A DNA stretch of 64,000 nucleotides, from assembly GCA_018873225.1 (NCBI GenBank), contig JAEILZ010000004.1, positions 3,472,001 to 3,536,000 of the forward strand. The letters are read 5' to 3'. The stretch is from [Phialemoniopsis] sp. UDSM-2020 (lineage: Eukaryota; Ascomycota; Sordariomycetes; Thyridiales; Thyridiaceae). The notes beneath the pieces were generated by a model. It did no database searches. It worked only from the letters and a program-made list of their open reading frames with translations, and was not told where the DNA came from. Positions 22,298 through 32,356 of the stretch are shown piece after piece; position 1 is the first letter of the stretch; each line of letters starts with the position of its first letter. The translations under genes and the position numbers were made by a program.

Positions 22298-24038
22298 TCA
22301 TCTTCTTATTGTGAGAGAAAGTCGGCCCGATCCTTCATAGCAGTGTTTCTTCTGCAGTCTCTTTGTGGTTATCTCTGCTCTGACAAGTATGCAATGCTTG
22401 GAACGTTCCGCCGCAGATATTTCAAATGGAACGGAGAGACTGTAGTTGACCAACATGACCTTGACATGAACATTCGGGTGCTGCGCAGACAACCTGGTGA
22501 ACATCCCACAGAACGCTGTCAGCCACGAGAAGTCGGGATCAGAAAATCGATGTCGCTGCTCCAGGATGCCGAGGTCCAGGATTATATAAACCTGCTTCCC
22601 AACTCCCGCAAGTACGAAGCCGAGTATCTCGAGCCACTCTGTCTCGGATGTGGCACAGCTCACCATGGCGCAACTAAGAGCCATGGATCCTTCTGTTTGT
22701 AATCCTTTAGTATACTGCAGAGCTTGCTTCACTAGATACTTGAGAAGGTCGATGTTTGATATCGAGTCTGGTGCAATGTCTTGCAGGTGGTTGATCTTCA
22801 GTGCTAACAGGGAAGGAACTTTTGCAGCACGAAGTTGGTGAAGAACATCAAGAGCAAAGTATCTTAGTGCAAACCGCGCAGGAGGGTTTCCCATAACGAG
22901 GCATACATCAGAAGCAGGCAATGTTGTCCAGCTCTTGAGTTTTGATGAGGCGTAAAAGGCCGGTGGTAAACTGTCAAGATTGTGGGTACGGCGTAGGGAG
23001 GTCAGGTAGCGAATAGTCTTGCTGGGGTCCCATACGACATTAACAAGGCCTTGAGAAATGGATGCCATGATCTGTGAAAATTGCAGGTCGGTGAGACGAC
23101 TGTTGGTATTGATCAACGCGGCAGAATTGACTAGCAGCAGGTGTTAGCCTCACTTCAAGGCAACAGACATTCTAGGAGAACCTACAGCCAATCATTTGTT
23201 TAATAGATGCAAGTTCAGCACTGATCAGATCGATTTTGCGCTCAGTCACCTCGGTAGTTCCCTTGATGCTGCGCACATCGACTTGGTTTCCCGAAACACC
23301 GAGCTGTTTGATGACGTTGGAGTGATAGCGAATTCTCTCCAGGATATCTTCATATTGAAGGTCGAAAGGAGAGACCACGCTCTGCGCAATTCGTTTGAGA
23401 CTCGAGAATCGGCTTTTCTCGCACCAGCTTTGAGCTCGAAGCAAGACCTCTAAAATACTTGCATAGAGCTTGGCCAGCGCTACGCGGAGTGGCGCGCTGG
23501 AGTAAAGACGCGTTGTGAGTTGTACCTGTGGCAAAAGATCACCGATCTCCGTAAGCGCTTTCGCGATGCCGGCTGCAGTGTGTTCATGCTCAATCGCTAT
23601 CTATAAAACAACTTCAGTTGAACGTTCCAGTCGCTGTGTGCAGATTAAGCGCATTTACTATAAATACGAACTTCATCAATCCCCAGGCCAATGAAACATA
23701 TTCGGGATGGTGCTGGACCATGACATCGAGTACTTGACTGTAGTAGTGTATGCGTTGCGATAGTTTGTACAGCCACGATTTGGCAGTGGATTTCGGATGA
23801 TCTTGATACTTTCTGAACGTAGTTTCAACCGCGGCTTGTACATCATCCAGAGAGTGACACGAGTCAATCAAGTGGCGGGACTTTTCAGGATGATTCGATG
23901 AGCTGATGGCTCTTTTGGCTTCGATAAAAGCTTGTCCTAATATGCGGTCGGTACTTCCGGGTTTCAGCTACGCACCTAAGTACCGCCAGGTGAATGGTGA
24001 TTCATTAGAGGGACGAACTCATCTATTGCGCTTGCCAT
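22298..24038 (-). CDS. DUF7708-domain protein (fungal NTPase/STAND-associated N-terminal domain)
   Basis: Four exons: 23984-24038, 23659-23936, 23186-23600 and 22298-23130, all phases consistent, 526 residues. The N-terminal part carries the DUF7708 signature: AFIEAKRAISSS, DSCHSLDDVQAAVE, then RIHYYSQVLDVMVQHHPEYV and LAWGLMKFVF. The middle (about residues 195-240) is charged and likely a coiled coil; the C-terminal part has VCLVMGNPPARFALRYFALD and SMALSCAMVSCATSETEWLE, conserved in this family and reminiscent of a degenerate NTPase core. No NACHT or repeat domain follows. Such proteins are widespread in moulds, often as the N-terminal region of NLR-like proteins; function is unknown. First donor GTACTT is weak, but the next candidate, GTGCGT, would bring in a stop. 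Confidence 0.78.
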
Positions 24039-24532
24039 GGGTACTGACATGGGGACCGTCGATATACAGGTTTCAGTGAATCCTTTGCAATTTTTGAGGT
24101 AGAGACCGTGTCACGGCAATAAGAGCGGACAGGGTACATTGGGATGAGCAGGCATAAACTTTGGAAAGGTGAGGCGATGCTGCATCGATGGATACTTATT
24201 GTAAGAGACTAGACCACCATAATCTACCTCAGAACATCTAACATCAAAGCTATGGGGTGGAAACAGCCTTGTCGGGAACGGGCAGAGGCTGTGTTATGTA
24301 GTGATGCCTGAGCGCCTGAAAAAACTGCATCTTGATGACAGGATTGGCCAACACTGGCGGTTGCTTGGGGGCTCGCCTCATGTTGTCGATCCGATTGGAC
24401 ACGTATTTGTCTTGCAGATGTGGGCGTGACTCCAGCTCATGCAAGTTGCGCAGTTGCCTCACACCATTCCAGAGCGAGGGCGTATTTTAGCCCCTCATTC
24501 CCTGCAAGCCCCGTCACAAGCAGCGCCACTGA
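24039..24532. other. divergent intergenic region with a possible minus-strand gene relic
   Basis: 494 bp between the start codons of the DUF7708 and AAA+ genes. A minus-strand frame at 24250-24490 reads protein-like text (NMRRAPKQPPVLANPVIKMQ) and ends in a stop; a second minus frame (24437-24766) runs into it only with a frame change and overlaps the AAA+ gene start. I do not recognise a family. Confidence 0.25.
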
Positions 24533-27500
24533 ATGATGCTCAGGCGCACCGTGTCCATATATGTATGCAAGCTTTGGCAGGCAGGCTGCATTGGCACTCT
24601 CGCCAATCTCTACTCGTTGCGTGCTTCTGACCAAACTCTCCGAGAGCTTAAAGCTCCGCTGCCAGGCCATCAGAATCTTCACAGCGTCAAAATATTCATC
24701 CTGGCGGCCTCTGGAGAGGATCGCACTTCGGGGTCGAACCAAATTTTGGCACTGCTGCGCGAGCACGCTTGGTACGACTCCGATGACGACTGGGACTCGG
24801 ACCTCGATCTCGAGAACGACGATCTCTTCTCATTAGATTCCCGCAACACCTTTGAAGAGCGTACCTGGCGATCAGTTCAGATCGCGTACGGCTACCTAGA
24901 ATTTATTGTTGATTCAGCTGACGACTTTTGCAATACGGAAGAATTTGTCGATGGCCTAATTGAAGACGGGGCAGTCAAGTCCGAAGAAAGCTTTGACGAT
25001 GACGTGACGGAGTTCTCTGAAGACTTGAAAAAGGCGATCTTAAACGCAACTGAATGCTTAGCATGGCCTCGTAGACGGCAGGTACAAGACGAGTTTCTCA
25101 AACGCGTTTGCGAATTTGTGGAACACATTCGCGAAAGAGTACACAACGTATTTGAGATTACACGACGGGAATGGGAGGAGCCCGTTGACGGAGAGTCTGA
25201 AGAGAGCGAATCCATAACTGAAGACGACCAAGAGAGATTTGACAGATTTCAAGAAGTAAGGGCAGCTCGAGAAGAGTACGAAGGGATTCGTGCGAGATTA
25301 TTAGGCAGGAGGATCAAAAGGAAGTTGTGGGTACATTTGACGATATCGAGGGATCAAACGGCAGCGAGCGATTATCGTAAGGAGCAGCTACTCGCCCTTC
25401 GTGCCCCCGGTGCCGATCGCCCGATAGACACGGGAGAACAAAACCTTCCGGAAACAACAGAGGCTCAGAACTCACCAACAGACGACCAACAATCGATAGC
25501 CTTACGAACACGGTTTGTTGCACTTTCCAATATGGCACCCTTTCAGACGCAGAACCTACATACAAAGTCGGAGGAGAACAGCCCTATGTTCTCGAACACC
25601 ACTACACCGACTCACGTCTTCGAAACAACCCTGGGGTCTACATCAGATGCATTCGTAACCGATGTTGGCCTTTCAAGCAACCCCGATAAAGATACAGATA
25701 ATATTGCTGCGCTCAGGGATAGGGTCAGACTACTTGAGGAGGAGCTGAGCTCTTCTCAAAAGAACCTCGGCGCCAAAGCTACTTGGCAGACATTCCACTT
25801 CCTCGAGAATCGGGACGGAGGAGGCTGGGCCGCCCACCTCGACCAACCGACCTGGTACATCAGCCAGAATGGAAGCCCCAACATGAAGGCCAGCTCCCTC
25901 ATACACAACGTGGAAGCATATCTAAACAATAAGCTAGACATCGCGTTTGTGATTTCGAAGTACTACAGCCCTTCAAAACAGAAAGCGGAAGTTCAGCAAG
26001 CCAGCCGTGAAGGGTCGACTCTCCCACAACCGGAACCAGTCCAGGAAACCATACGTCCCTGGTCTCAGGCCATGACTACCGCTTTCAAGGAGTTTGTCGA
26101 ACAGCGACCGGATTTGGAAAAGCAAATTGGAAAATTAAACACACGAGCGTGTTTCTACAAACCATATCTGTTTTGGTATCAATATCGTTCTCCCACCGCC
26201 CTGGACGGGCTTACCCCCAAAAGTGTGGACATGATGAAGCTTCTTACGTCGTGGATTGACGACAACTATGGGGATCTATACGACCGTGCCGAAGAACAGA
26301 AGGCAAAGAATGTCGTTTCCCCGGAAACAATGCAGTTTCTTATCCGTCCTGGTGACGTTGTGGTATGGAAGGAGAAAAAGGATCTGATGGCTGTCATATC
26401 GAAAGGATGGCCTCAACTTTACCAGGAGCCAGACATCGGTCATGGGAGTGAACTCCTTAAGTGGTCGGAGAATCAACCTACAGCAGACAGGACACCTAGT
26501 TGGTCATGGGCTTTTGACACTCGCGAGATGCAATACGACGGCTCGTTCTACTACCAATCAACACGGACCCACTCAACCCTTAAAGCCAAGACCTTCAAGA
26601 CTGAGGTTCCCATCCGGGAGGTAAGCGCACATCCGCTGAAATATGCGAGTGACGAGTGGAAGAGTGATCTTGAAAGAAGAGGAGAGACATTCTGGAGTTG
26701 CCGAAAGAGAAGACTGGTCGCGTACGATGATGACCGTGGTTTCTATGGGGTAAGTGTATTGATTTAATTATACACACAATGCCTTGGGCTGACTTTAGTT
26801 GACGTGAACTAGAGCAGCGAACGGTTTATGGTTGACTTTGCCACCTATGAAGAACTTCATTCGGACACAGCCAGCTTCAAAAGGTCATATCCCATGATCG
26901 ACTCTCCGGATTGCGAGAGAATGGACGCAAAGACAATGGAATCCGATAAACCACCACCGGCTCCAGACATCTACATATTCCCCAATGACATCGTCGGATA
27001 CAACTTGCGAAGCAAGAAATGGGGTATGTGACAATGACGGCTCAATGCTCGATAATGCTGACCGTTCATCAATAGTTGACCTCGAAGTTGACAAGATACG
27101 TGAGGTTTCCTGGAACAAAAAGTCTTTCGACCATCTTGTGGTGGATGAGGAGACTAAGGAGCTTGTCCACGCTCTTGTTACTAATCAAATCGCACGAGAG
27201 AAGGCAACTGACATCATCGACCGCAAAGGTAACAACGCTCTCATGCTGGCCATCGTCAATAAAGGAGATTGAATGGAGTGACTAACATCCTAGGATAGGC
27301 AACGGTCTCATCATACTCCTACATGGCGGCCCTGGCACTGGCAAGACTTTCACAGCCGAAAGCGTGGCTGAACTTGCCCAGAAGCCCCTCTTCCGTGTAA
27401 CATGTGGTGATATCGGAACCAAACCTGAAGACGTTGAGAAATACCTAGAGTCGGTTCTGCATCTGGGCAAGAGCTGGGGATGCGTCGTGCTTCTCGACGA

Positions 27501-28041
27501 GGCTGAAGTCTTTCTCGAGCAACGAAGACTAACTGACCTTGAACGAAATGCCCTCGTATCCGTGTTTCTACGGGTCCTCGAATATTACGAGGGAATCCTC
27601 ATCCTGACTTCAAATCGGGTTGGGACTTTTGATGAGGCCTTCAAATCGCGCATTCAGTTGTCTCTGCACTACGAGAACTTGACTGAAAGTCAACGCCGTC
27701 GTATATGGAGGAACTTCCTCAACCGACTCAAAAGCTTGGATGATGCCACTGCACCCCGAGACACTCCTGCAGACACGTCGGGCACCAATGACGAGATCGG
27801 AATTGACTTTGAGGATATCGATTGCTATCTTCCCGAGCTGGCAAAACATGAGATGAACGGACGACAGATTCGGAATGCGATCACAACCGCGCGTCAGTTG
27901 GCACAGTTTAAGGGGGAGAAGATGATGAGCACCCATCTGCGACATGTCATCAAGGTTTCGGCCAAGTTTGACTCGTACTTGAACAAGGTGCGAGACGGGC
28001 TGTCTGACGATGACGCGGCGCGAGGCTATGGCATCAGGTGA
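24533..28041 (+). CDS. AAA+ ATPase of the fungal DUF7025-AAA family
   Basis: Exons 24533-26749, 26813-27023, 27076-27228 and 27299-28041 give up to 1107 residues. The first about 250 residues are very acidic (DSDDDWDSDLDLENDD) with helical charged stretches; a short coiled coil (ALRDRVRLLEEELSSSQ) lies near 400. A DUF7025-like region follows (CFYKPYLFWYQYRSP, RPGDVVVWK). The C-terminal AAA+ core has Walker A HGGPGTGKT with Lys876, Walker B VVLLDEAE with Asp927/Glu928, sensor-1 ILTSNR and the arginine region SRIQLSLHY, then a lid (NGRQIRNAITTARQLA). The last acceptor is the second of two AGs (27297-27298) because it restores GNGLIILLHG. The start is uncertain: the ORF's first 60 codons look non-typical. 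Substrate unknown; it is head-to-head with the DUF7708 gene. Confidence 0.85.
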
Positions 28042-28406
28042 TCCTTTCATTCAAGAGGTTGGGTTGTGTTGGGGTGATGCTTTGACTTGGCCATCTCCTT
28101 CATGATATGAGTGACGATTATTTATTTGGATGGAATGAGGTCTATTGTGACGGTTGTTGGAAGACCTGCTTTTGTTCTCACCGGACTTTTGTTTCCTTGG
28201 CTTATAAGCTTGTCCCTAAATATACGCGTCTTCTCCCCTTTCTTTAAGTACTTGCACATCTCAGCATGGTCGAAAATCATCATGGCTGTTCAGAATTTAA
28301 TTTGTTCTGCGTATGCCAACAAAAACCAACGCAATGCGCCATTCATTATGCCAGAGATAACGTATCTGCTCTAAAGTGTCCCATTTCTACAGATTCAATA
28401 ACTCCC
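28042..28406. other. convergent 3' region
   Basis: 365 bp between two converging genes, AT-rich compared with the coding sequence. It probably holds both 3' untranslated regions. No further gene seen. Confidence 0.45.
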
Positions 28407-29627
28407 TCACCTCCTCTTGGAGAAGGCCTTGCTCGTCTTCTGCACCTTGGGTGGCGGCGCCGTCTCCACGTCGCTCTCCTCCTCGTCGGCAGACTCCTCG
28501 ACATCCTCGTGGTCAACGTCATCCTCGTCGAGTGACTCCTCAGCCGCGCTGCGCGCCTCGTCCATGTCCATGTCATCATCATCGTCCTCCAGATCATCAT
28601 CTTCCGAATCAGAAACGCCGTTGGTGATGGGGAACTCGTCCTCGTCATCCTTTGCACCTCCGCTCCGCGACAGGCCATTGGTCAGGCCCCCGCCATCCTC
28701 CTCCTCGCCCTCAACATAGATGATGCCCTCCTCGTCGGCATCCTCCTCGTCGCTGTCCTCCTCCTTGGGCGCGGACCCACGCGTCCTACGCGTGCGCCGC
28801 AGCTGCATCTGCGCCTCGAGCATGTCGAGCTTGCCCTTGAGCGCGAGCAGGCTGTTGAGCCCCCTGGCGCGCTCCTCGAGCACGCGGTTCAGCTCGCCGA
28901 GGCGCTTGACGAGGTCGGGCTGCGTGGCGAGGGCGCCGCCGTGCGCGACGAGCGTCCACTGCACCCAGCTCATGAGGCTGTGCGCGCGCCCGGGCCGCCG
29001 GTGCATGCGTGCGGCGAGCTTGGTGAGGAGGGTGCCGGCGAGGGACGAGTCCATGCGCTGGATGGTGTTGCGGACGGTGGTCAGGTCCGTCGTGTGCAGG
29101 CACGACTCGAGGAGGTCGGTGTCGTCGGTGCGCAGCGCCTGGTTGAGCACGGTGCCGAGGGAGGAGGTGGCCGGGGGTGCGATCGTCCGCGACGGCGTCA
29201 GGGCGGCGGCGGCGGACTGTTGGGCGGCGAGCGACGAGGGAACCTCGACCATCTCGTTGTTGCGGAGCAGGTCGCCAAAGGTGGGGGAGGTAGGTTCGGC
29301 GTCGGAGTCTTCGTCGTCTTGGTCTTGGTTTTTCTGCGACTGGGAGCCGTTCATCTCAACATCTGCATCCGATGTGCTTTGTGCTGATGGCTTCTGGGCC
29401 GTGGTTTGTGCCTCCTCGTCGTCCTCGTCCATGCTGTCCTCAGCCCCATCGTAAGCGCTCTCCGAATCGCTCGAGATCTCGATCGTCTGGGCTGTTTCTG
29501 CGGGCTTGGCTGCAGAAGCTGATACAGAAGTCTTTGTCTCGTCTATCCTACTCCTCGAAGGGCCCTTTGCACTCTGTTTGACCACTGGCTGCACCAGCTT
29601 GGCCGCGGCCTTTCGCTTTGTAGACAT
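28407..29627 (-). CDS. Utp12-domain small-subunit processome protein (Utp5/WDR43 C-terminal type)
   Basis: Single-exon gene of 406 residues starting MSTKRKAAAKL; the ORF reaches further upstream but this ATG opens a typical basic nucleolar N-terminus. Order: basic head; acidic low-complexity region (DSMDEDDEEA, DQDDEDSDAE); a Utp12-like helical domain at about 165-295 (GTVLNQALRTDDTDLLESCL, AHSLMSWVQWTLVAHGG, LKGKLDMLEAQMQLR); then a long Asp/Glu-rich tail ending in KTSKAFSKRR. Proteins with this domain act in U3 snoRNP-dependent 18S rRNA maturation in the nucleolus. No WD40 repeats are present, so this is the short fungal form rather than full WDR43. The acidic tail has low-complexity codon runs that create long shadow frames on the other strand. 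Confidence 0.85.
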   Translation of the reverse strand: MSTKRKAAAKLVQPVVKQSAKGPSRSRIDETKTSVSASAAKPAETAQTIEISSDSESAYDGAEDSMDEDDEEAQTTAQKPSAQSTSDADVEMNGSQSQKNQDQDDEDSDAEPTSPTFGDLLRNNEMVEVPSSLAAQQSAAAALTPSRTIAPPATSSLGTVLNQALRTDDTDLLESCLHTTDLTTVRNTIQRMDSSLAGTLLTKLAARMHRRPGRAHSLMSWVQWTLVAHGGALATQPDLVKRLGELNRVLEERARGLNSLLALKGKLDMLEAQMQLRRTRRTRGSAPKEEDSDEEDADEEGIIYVEGEEEDGGGLTNGLSRSGGAKDDEDEFPITNGVSDSEDDDLEDDDDDMDMDEARSAAEESLDEDDVDHEDVEESADEEESDVETAPPPKVQKTSKAFSKRR

Positions 29628-32356
29628 GGTCTCTGGCAGTGGGATGTCGGTACGCCGAAGATGGACGTTGGAGGAAAAGAGAAGGAGACTAGAAGCGCTG
29701 AACAGAGGAACAAAATCCCCTTCTACTGGCTCGGAGAAACAGAACAAAGTTTAGATTGAAGTGTAGGCAGATAGATCCCTTCGACTACCAAGCCTGTTTA
29801 CCCAAACGACGCCCATTGATTTGAAGCATTCAATGGCGGCCGCAACTTTGGTGGAAAATTTCTGGATCCACTGATTGGAACTTTTTTTTTCTGCCGCCCA
29901 GTGAGCCTGTCCGCCTACGAGACGCGGATAAGAGAGATGGTCTGTGCGTAGATTTCCAGATCCCGTGATGAGTCATGTGATGCCTACTAAGTACTTTTCT
30001 CGTTTCGCGCCTCACATGATCGCCTGGTGAGTCATCCACTCCCTCCGACGCAAGCCGTAGGAATCAAAAAAGCTGTGGCTTGAAAACAAGAAACGCTCGT
30101 CTTGGACCAGCAGCAACTTTCAGAGAGGACAAGCTGGATGGACTCGTTGATTGGCGTTACAAAAGACGGCTGCATTTTCAAGGCAGCCACCGAAACACGT
30201 TGATTGGACATCTCGAGATATCTCGAGATGCTGCCTTCTCATTATGATGCCACACCCTCTCGTTTTCACACCCTCCTGGCCCTTCTTTTCGTTACTCCCC
30301 TGGCATTCATGTCTCATCAGTACCCACTGTAGCTTCTCTGATTGGGAGACCGGGTCGCTAGCGCACGTATAATCCCTGCTAGCTGCTTCCTTGCCTGAGG
30401 AAACCATGGGAGAGGGCAGCCTGGTCGATACGTAGTGCCTTCTACAAATAAGATCGCGCCCCAATTTGAGCAATTTGCGATTCTCATCCGTGAAAAGGCC
30501 TGCAATTCTCACTCCCCTCGCAGGCTCCACCGGCTTCTTCGGCTCATATCCTCAGGCACCCACACGCGAAGTCACAAAGGCACGCGAGGCCGCATTTCAC
30601 TCGGTACCTCCACCATTCCCCTTTCAGCCGAAGTCAAAAAGATCCCTGGACCGAAAAGTCGCGATTCCTTTGCTTCGCGACGCGTCGAGGAGAGAGGACC
30701 CTTGCTGGCTCTTCTTCAACTTTGCGCTCACGAACTGCGCAGACTCCCGTGCCCTTCTTTTTGTTGCTAGGTACCTGACGTCGAGCTCGCCGCTTGCACG
30801 TTACTCAAGTGCAACCCAGCTCGACTCGTCGTTGCGCCGTGACCTAGGATCCTGACTCGACGGCTGTGCGAGAAAAGCAAAGGGCAGGTCGAGGAAACGA
30901 GCGACACGGGGGGCGCAATCGCAAGATTCAGTGCGACAAAAACAACCAAAACTGTGAGTCGTACCGGAACATCGTGTACATCCTTCTGTTTGCCCGCCCC
31001 GAGGGTGGTGTCTGTTCTCCTTGGCCGCGCCGCCCCGTTTTGTTCAACGTTGATCCCCACCGCATCAATCTCTTTCGTGTTGTCGGCTGTTGTTGTTTTT
31101 GTGTGCGCGCGTGTGTGTATACCTTTGACTGCCGCCTTTGAAAGCCAGTACGAGACTCTCTCTCTAGAATTGGAAGAGGAGCTTGAAGCTTTGCATCTGC
31201 CATCATCAAGTACATCATTCTGTCTTCTGCAGTAGTACTTGTAGTAGCTACTGCTTCCTCTCTTACTCTTTCTCCACAGGGTGTGGAGCTAGCACAAAAG
31301 TCGCTAGCGGCAGGGGAGGAGTGCTCACTGCGAAAAGGCAATTGGTAGTGGGTGCACGAGCCACCGCACCCCTCAAAAATTCTGCCCAACCACAGACGAA
31401 TCAGCGATAAGAACAGATAAACGGCTCCGGAAGCTGTGTTGAAATAAATACCTTCGTGCTTCCGACCAGGACTGACATGTGTTTTTTCTCAGAAAAGTTG
31501 GAAAAAAGGGACGTACCACCCCTTCACCAATCAGCGCCTGCGCCGGAATAACTCGAGCTCCCGCCCCAGCCAACCACAGCCCAGCGCCCAACAAAGAGTG
31601 GATCAAGGGATTTGCCTGCCTGCGCCCCAAGCCACCTTTTATTGACTCGAATTATTATTTTATTTTTCTCTTAATACGGCCAATTCCCAGTTTCCCTTAC
31701 TTTTCCTGGTACAGGTAGCTCAAACCGAGGATCTGGGTTTCCAGCGGACTAGCAACACCAAGAACCCCAAAACGGCACGCCCCCCCTTCCAAGGTTCCTT
31801 CACCCCCAGCCACCCAATTATCGCTCGCCTTCACCCCCCCGGCCTTGCGATTTAACTCTCCCACCGCCCGGCCCAAAAAGCTCACGCGCGCCACTCCCTT
31901 CTCGTCCACCATTCACAGTGTGAGCGCATTCCTTGCTACCACATCGCATTTGTGGTCGCAAAACTCCGCCAATTCCCTGCCTCACCTTCAATTCACCCGA
32001 AAAAAAGAGGCCATCACCACCACCACCAAACAACAAGGCTGGTCTGCCTTCCGACTTTGTCAGCCTCCTTCCCTCTGGTGTCGGTCGCATTTATTCTTTC
32101 AGACTCCGACTCTCATCGCCCTTTTATCTTCTCATTCCTTCCTTTGCTGCCGCCTATCTTTGACTCGGCTTTCCTCCTTCCTGCCTTAGGGTCAGCTTTT
32201 AAGTGGTTCAAAGCGTATCGAGATAAAAGGAAGTTCGCCTGCGCTCATCCGAAATCTGAGTAATCGCCAACCTTTTCGTCAAGAAACGCCACCTCACTTT
32301 TTCGATCCCTACATGTCGCGTCGCGCCATCTGATTCGAAAACAACCATTTTCCTGG
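29628..32356. promoter_or_regulatory. 2.7-kb shared upstream region and probable long leader
   Basis: Lies between the divergent Utp12-domain and bromodomain genes. It has CT-rich tracts (31100-32350), several candidate splice donors and acceptors, a perfect 22-bp palindrome at 30209-30230, and a poly-T run near 29882. I see no conserved protein. It most likely holds the promoters and a long, possibly spliced, 5' leader of the bromodomain gene. Confidence 0.45.
30209..30230. repeat. perfect 22-bp palindrome built on CTCGAG and GATATC
   Basis: The segment reads identically on both strands over 22 bases; it is centred on GATATC with a CTCGAG on each side. It could extrude as a short hairpin or bind a dimeric factor. 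It sits about 600 bp upstream of the Utp12-domain gene start. Function not known. Confidence 0.7.

Noticed and set aside
28417..29454. Long plus-strand frames opposite the Utp12-domain gene
   Set aside because: They are Ser-rich or Arg-rich shadows of the acidic low-complexity codons on the minus strand.
30466..31410. Several plus and minus frames in the gene-free 2.7 kb
   Set aside because: Composition reflects CT-rich leader sequence; no conserved features.
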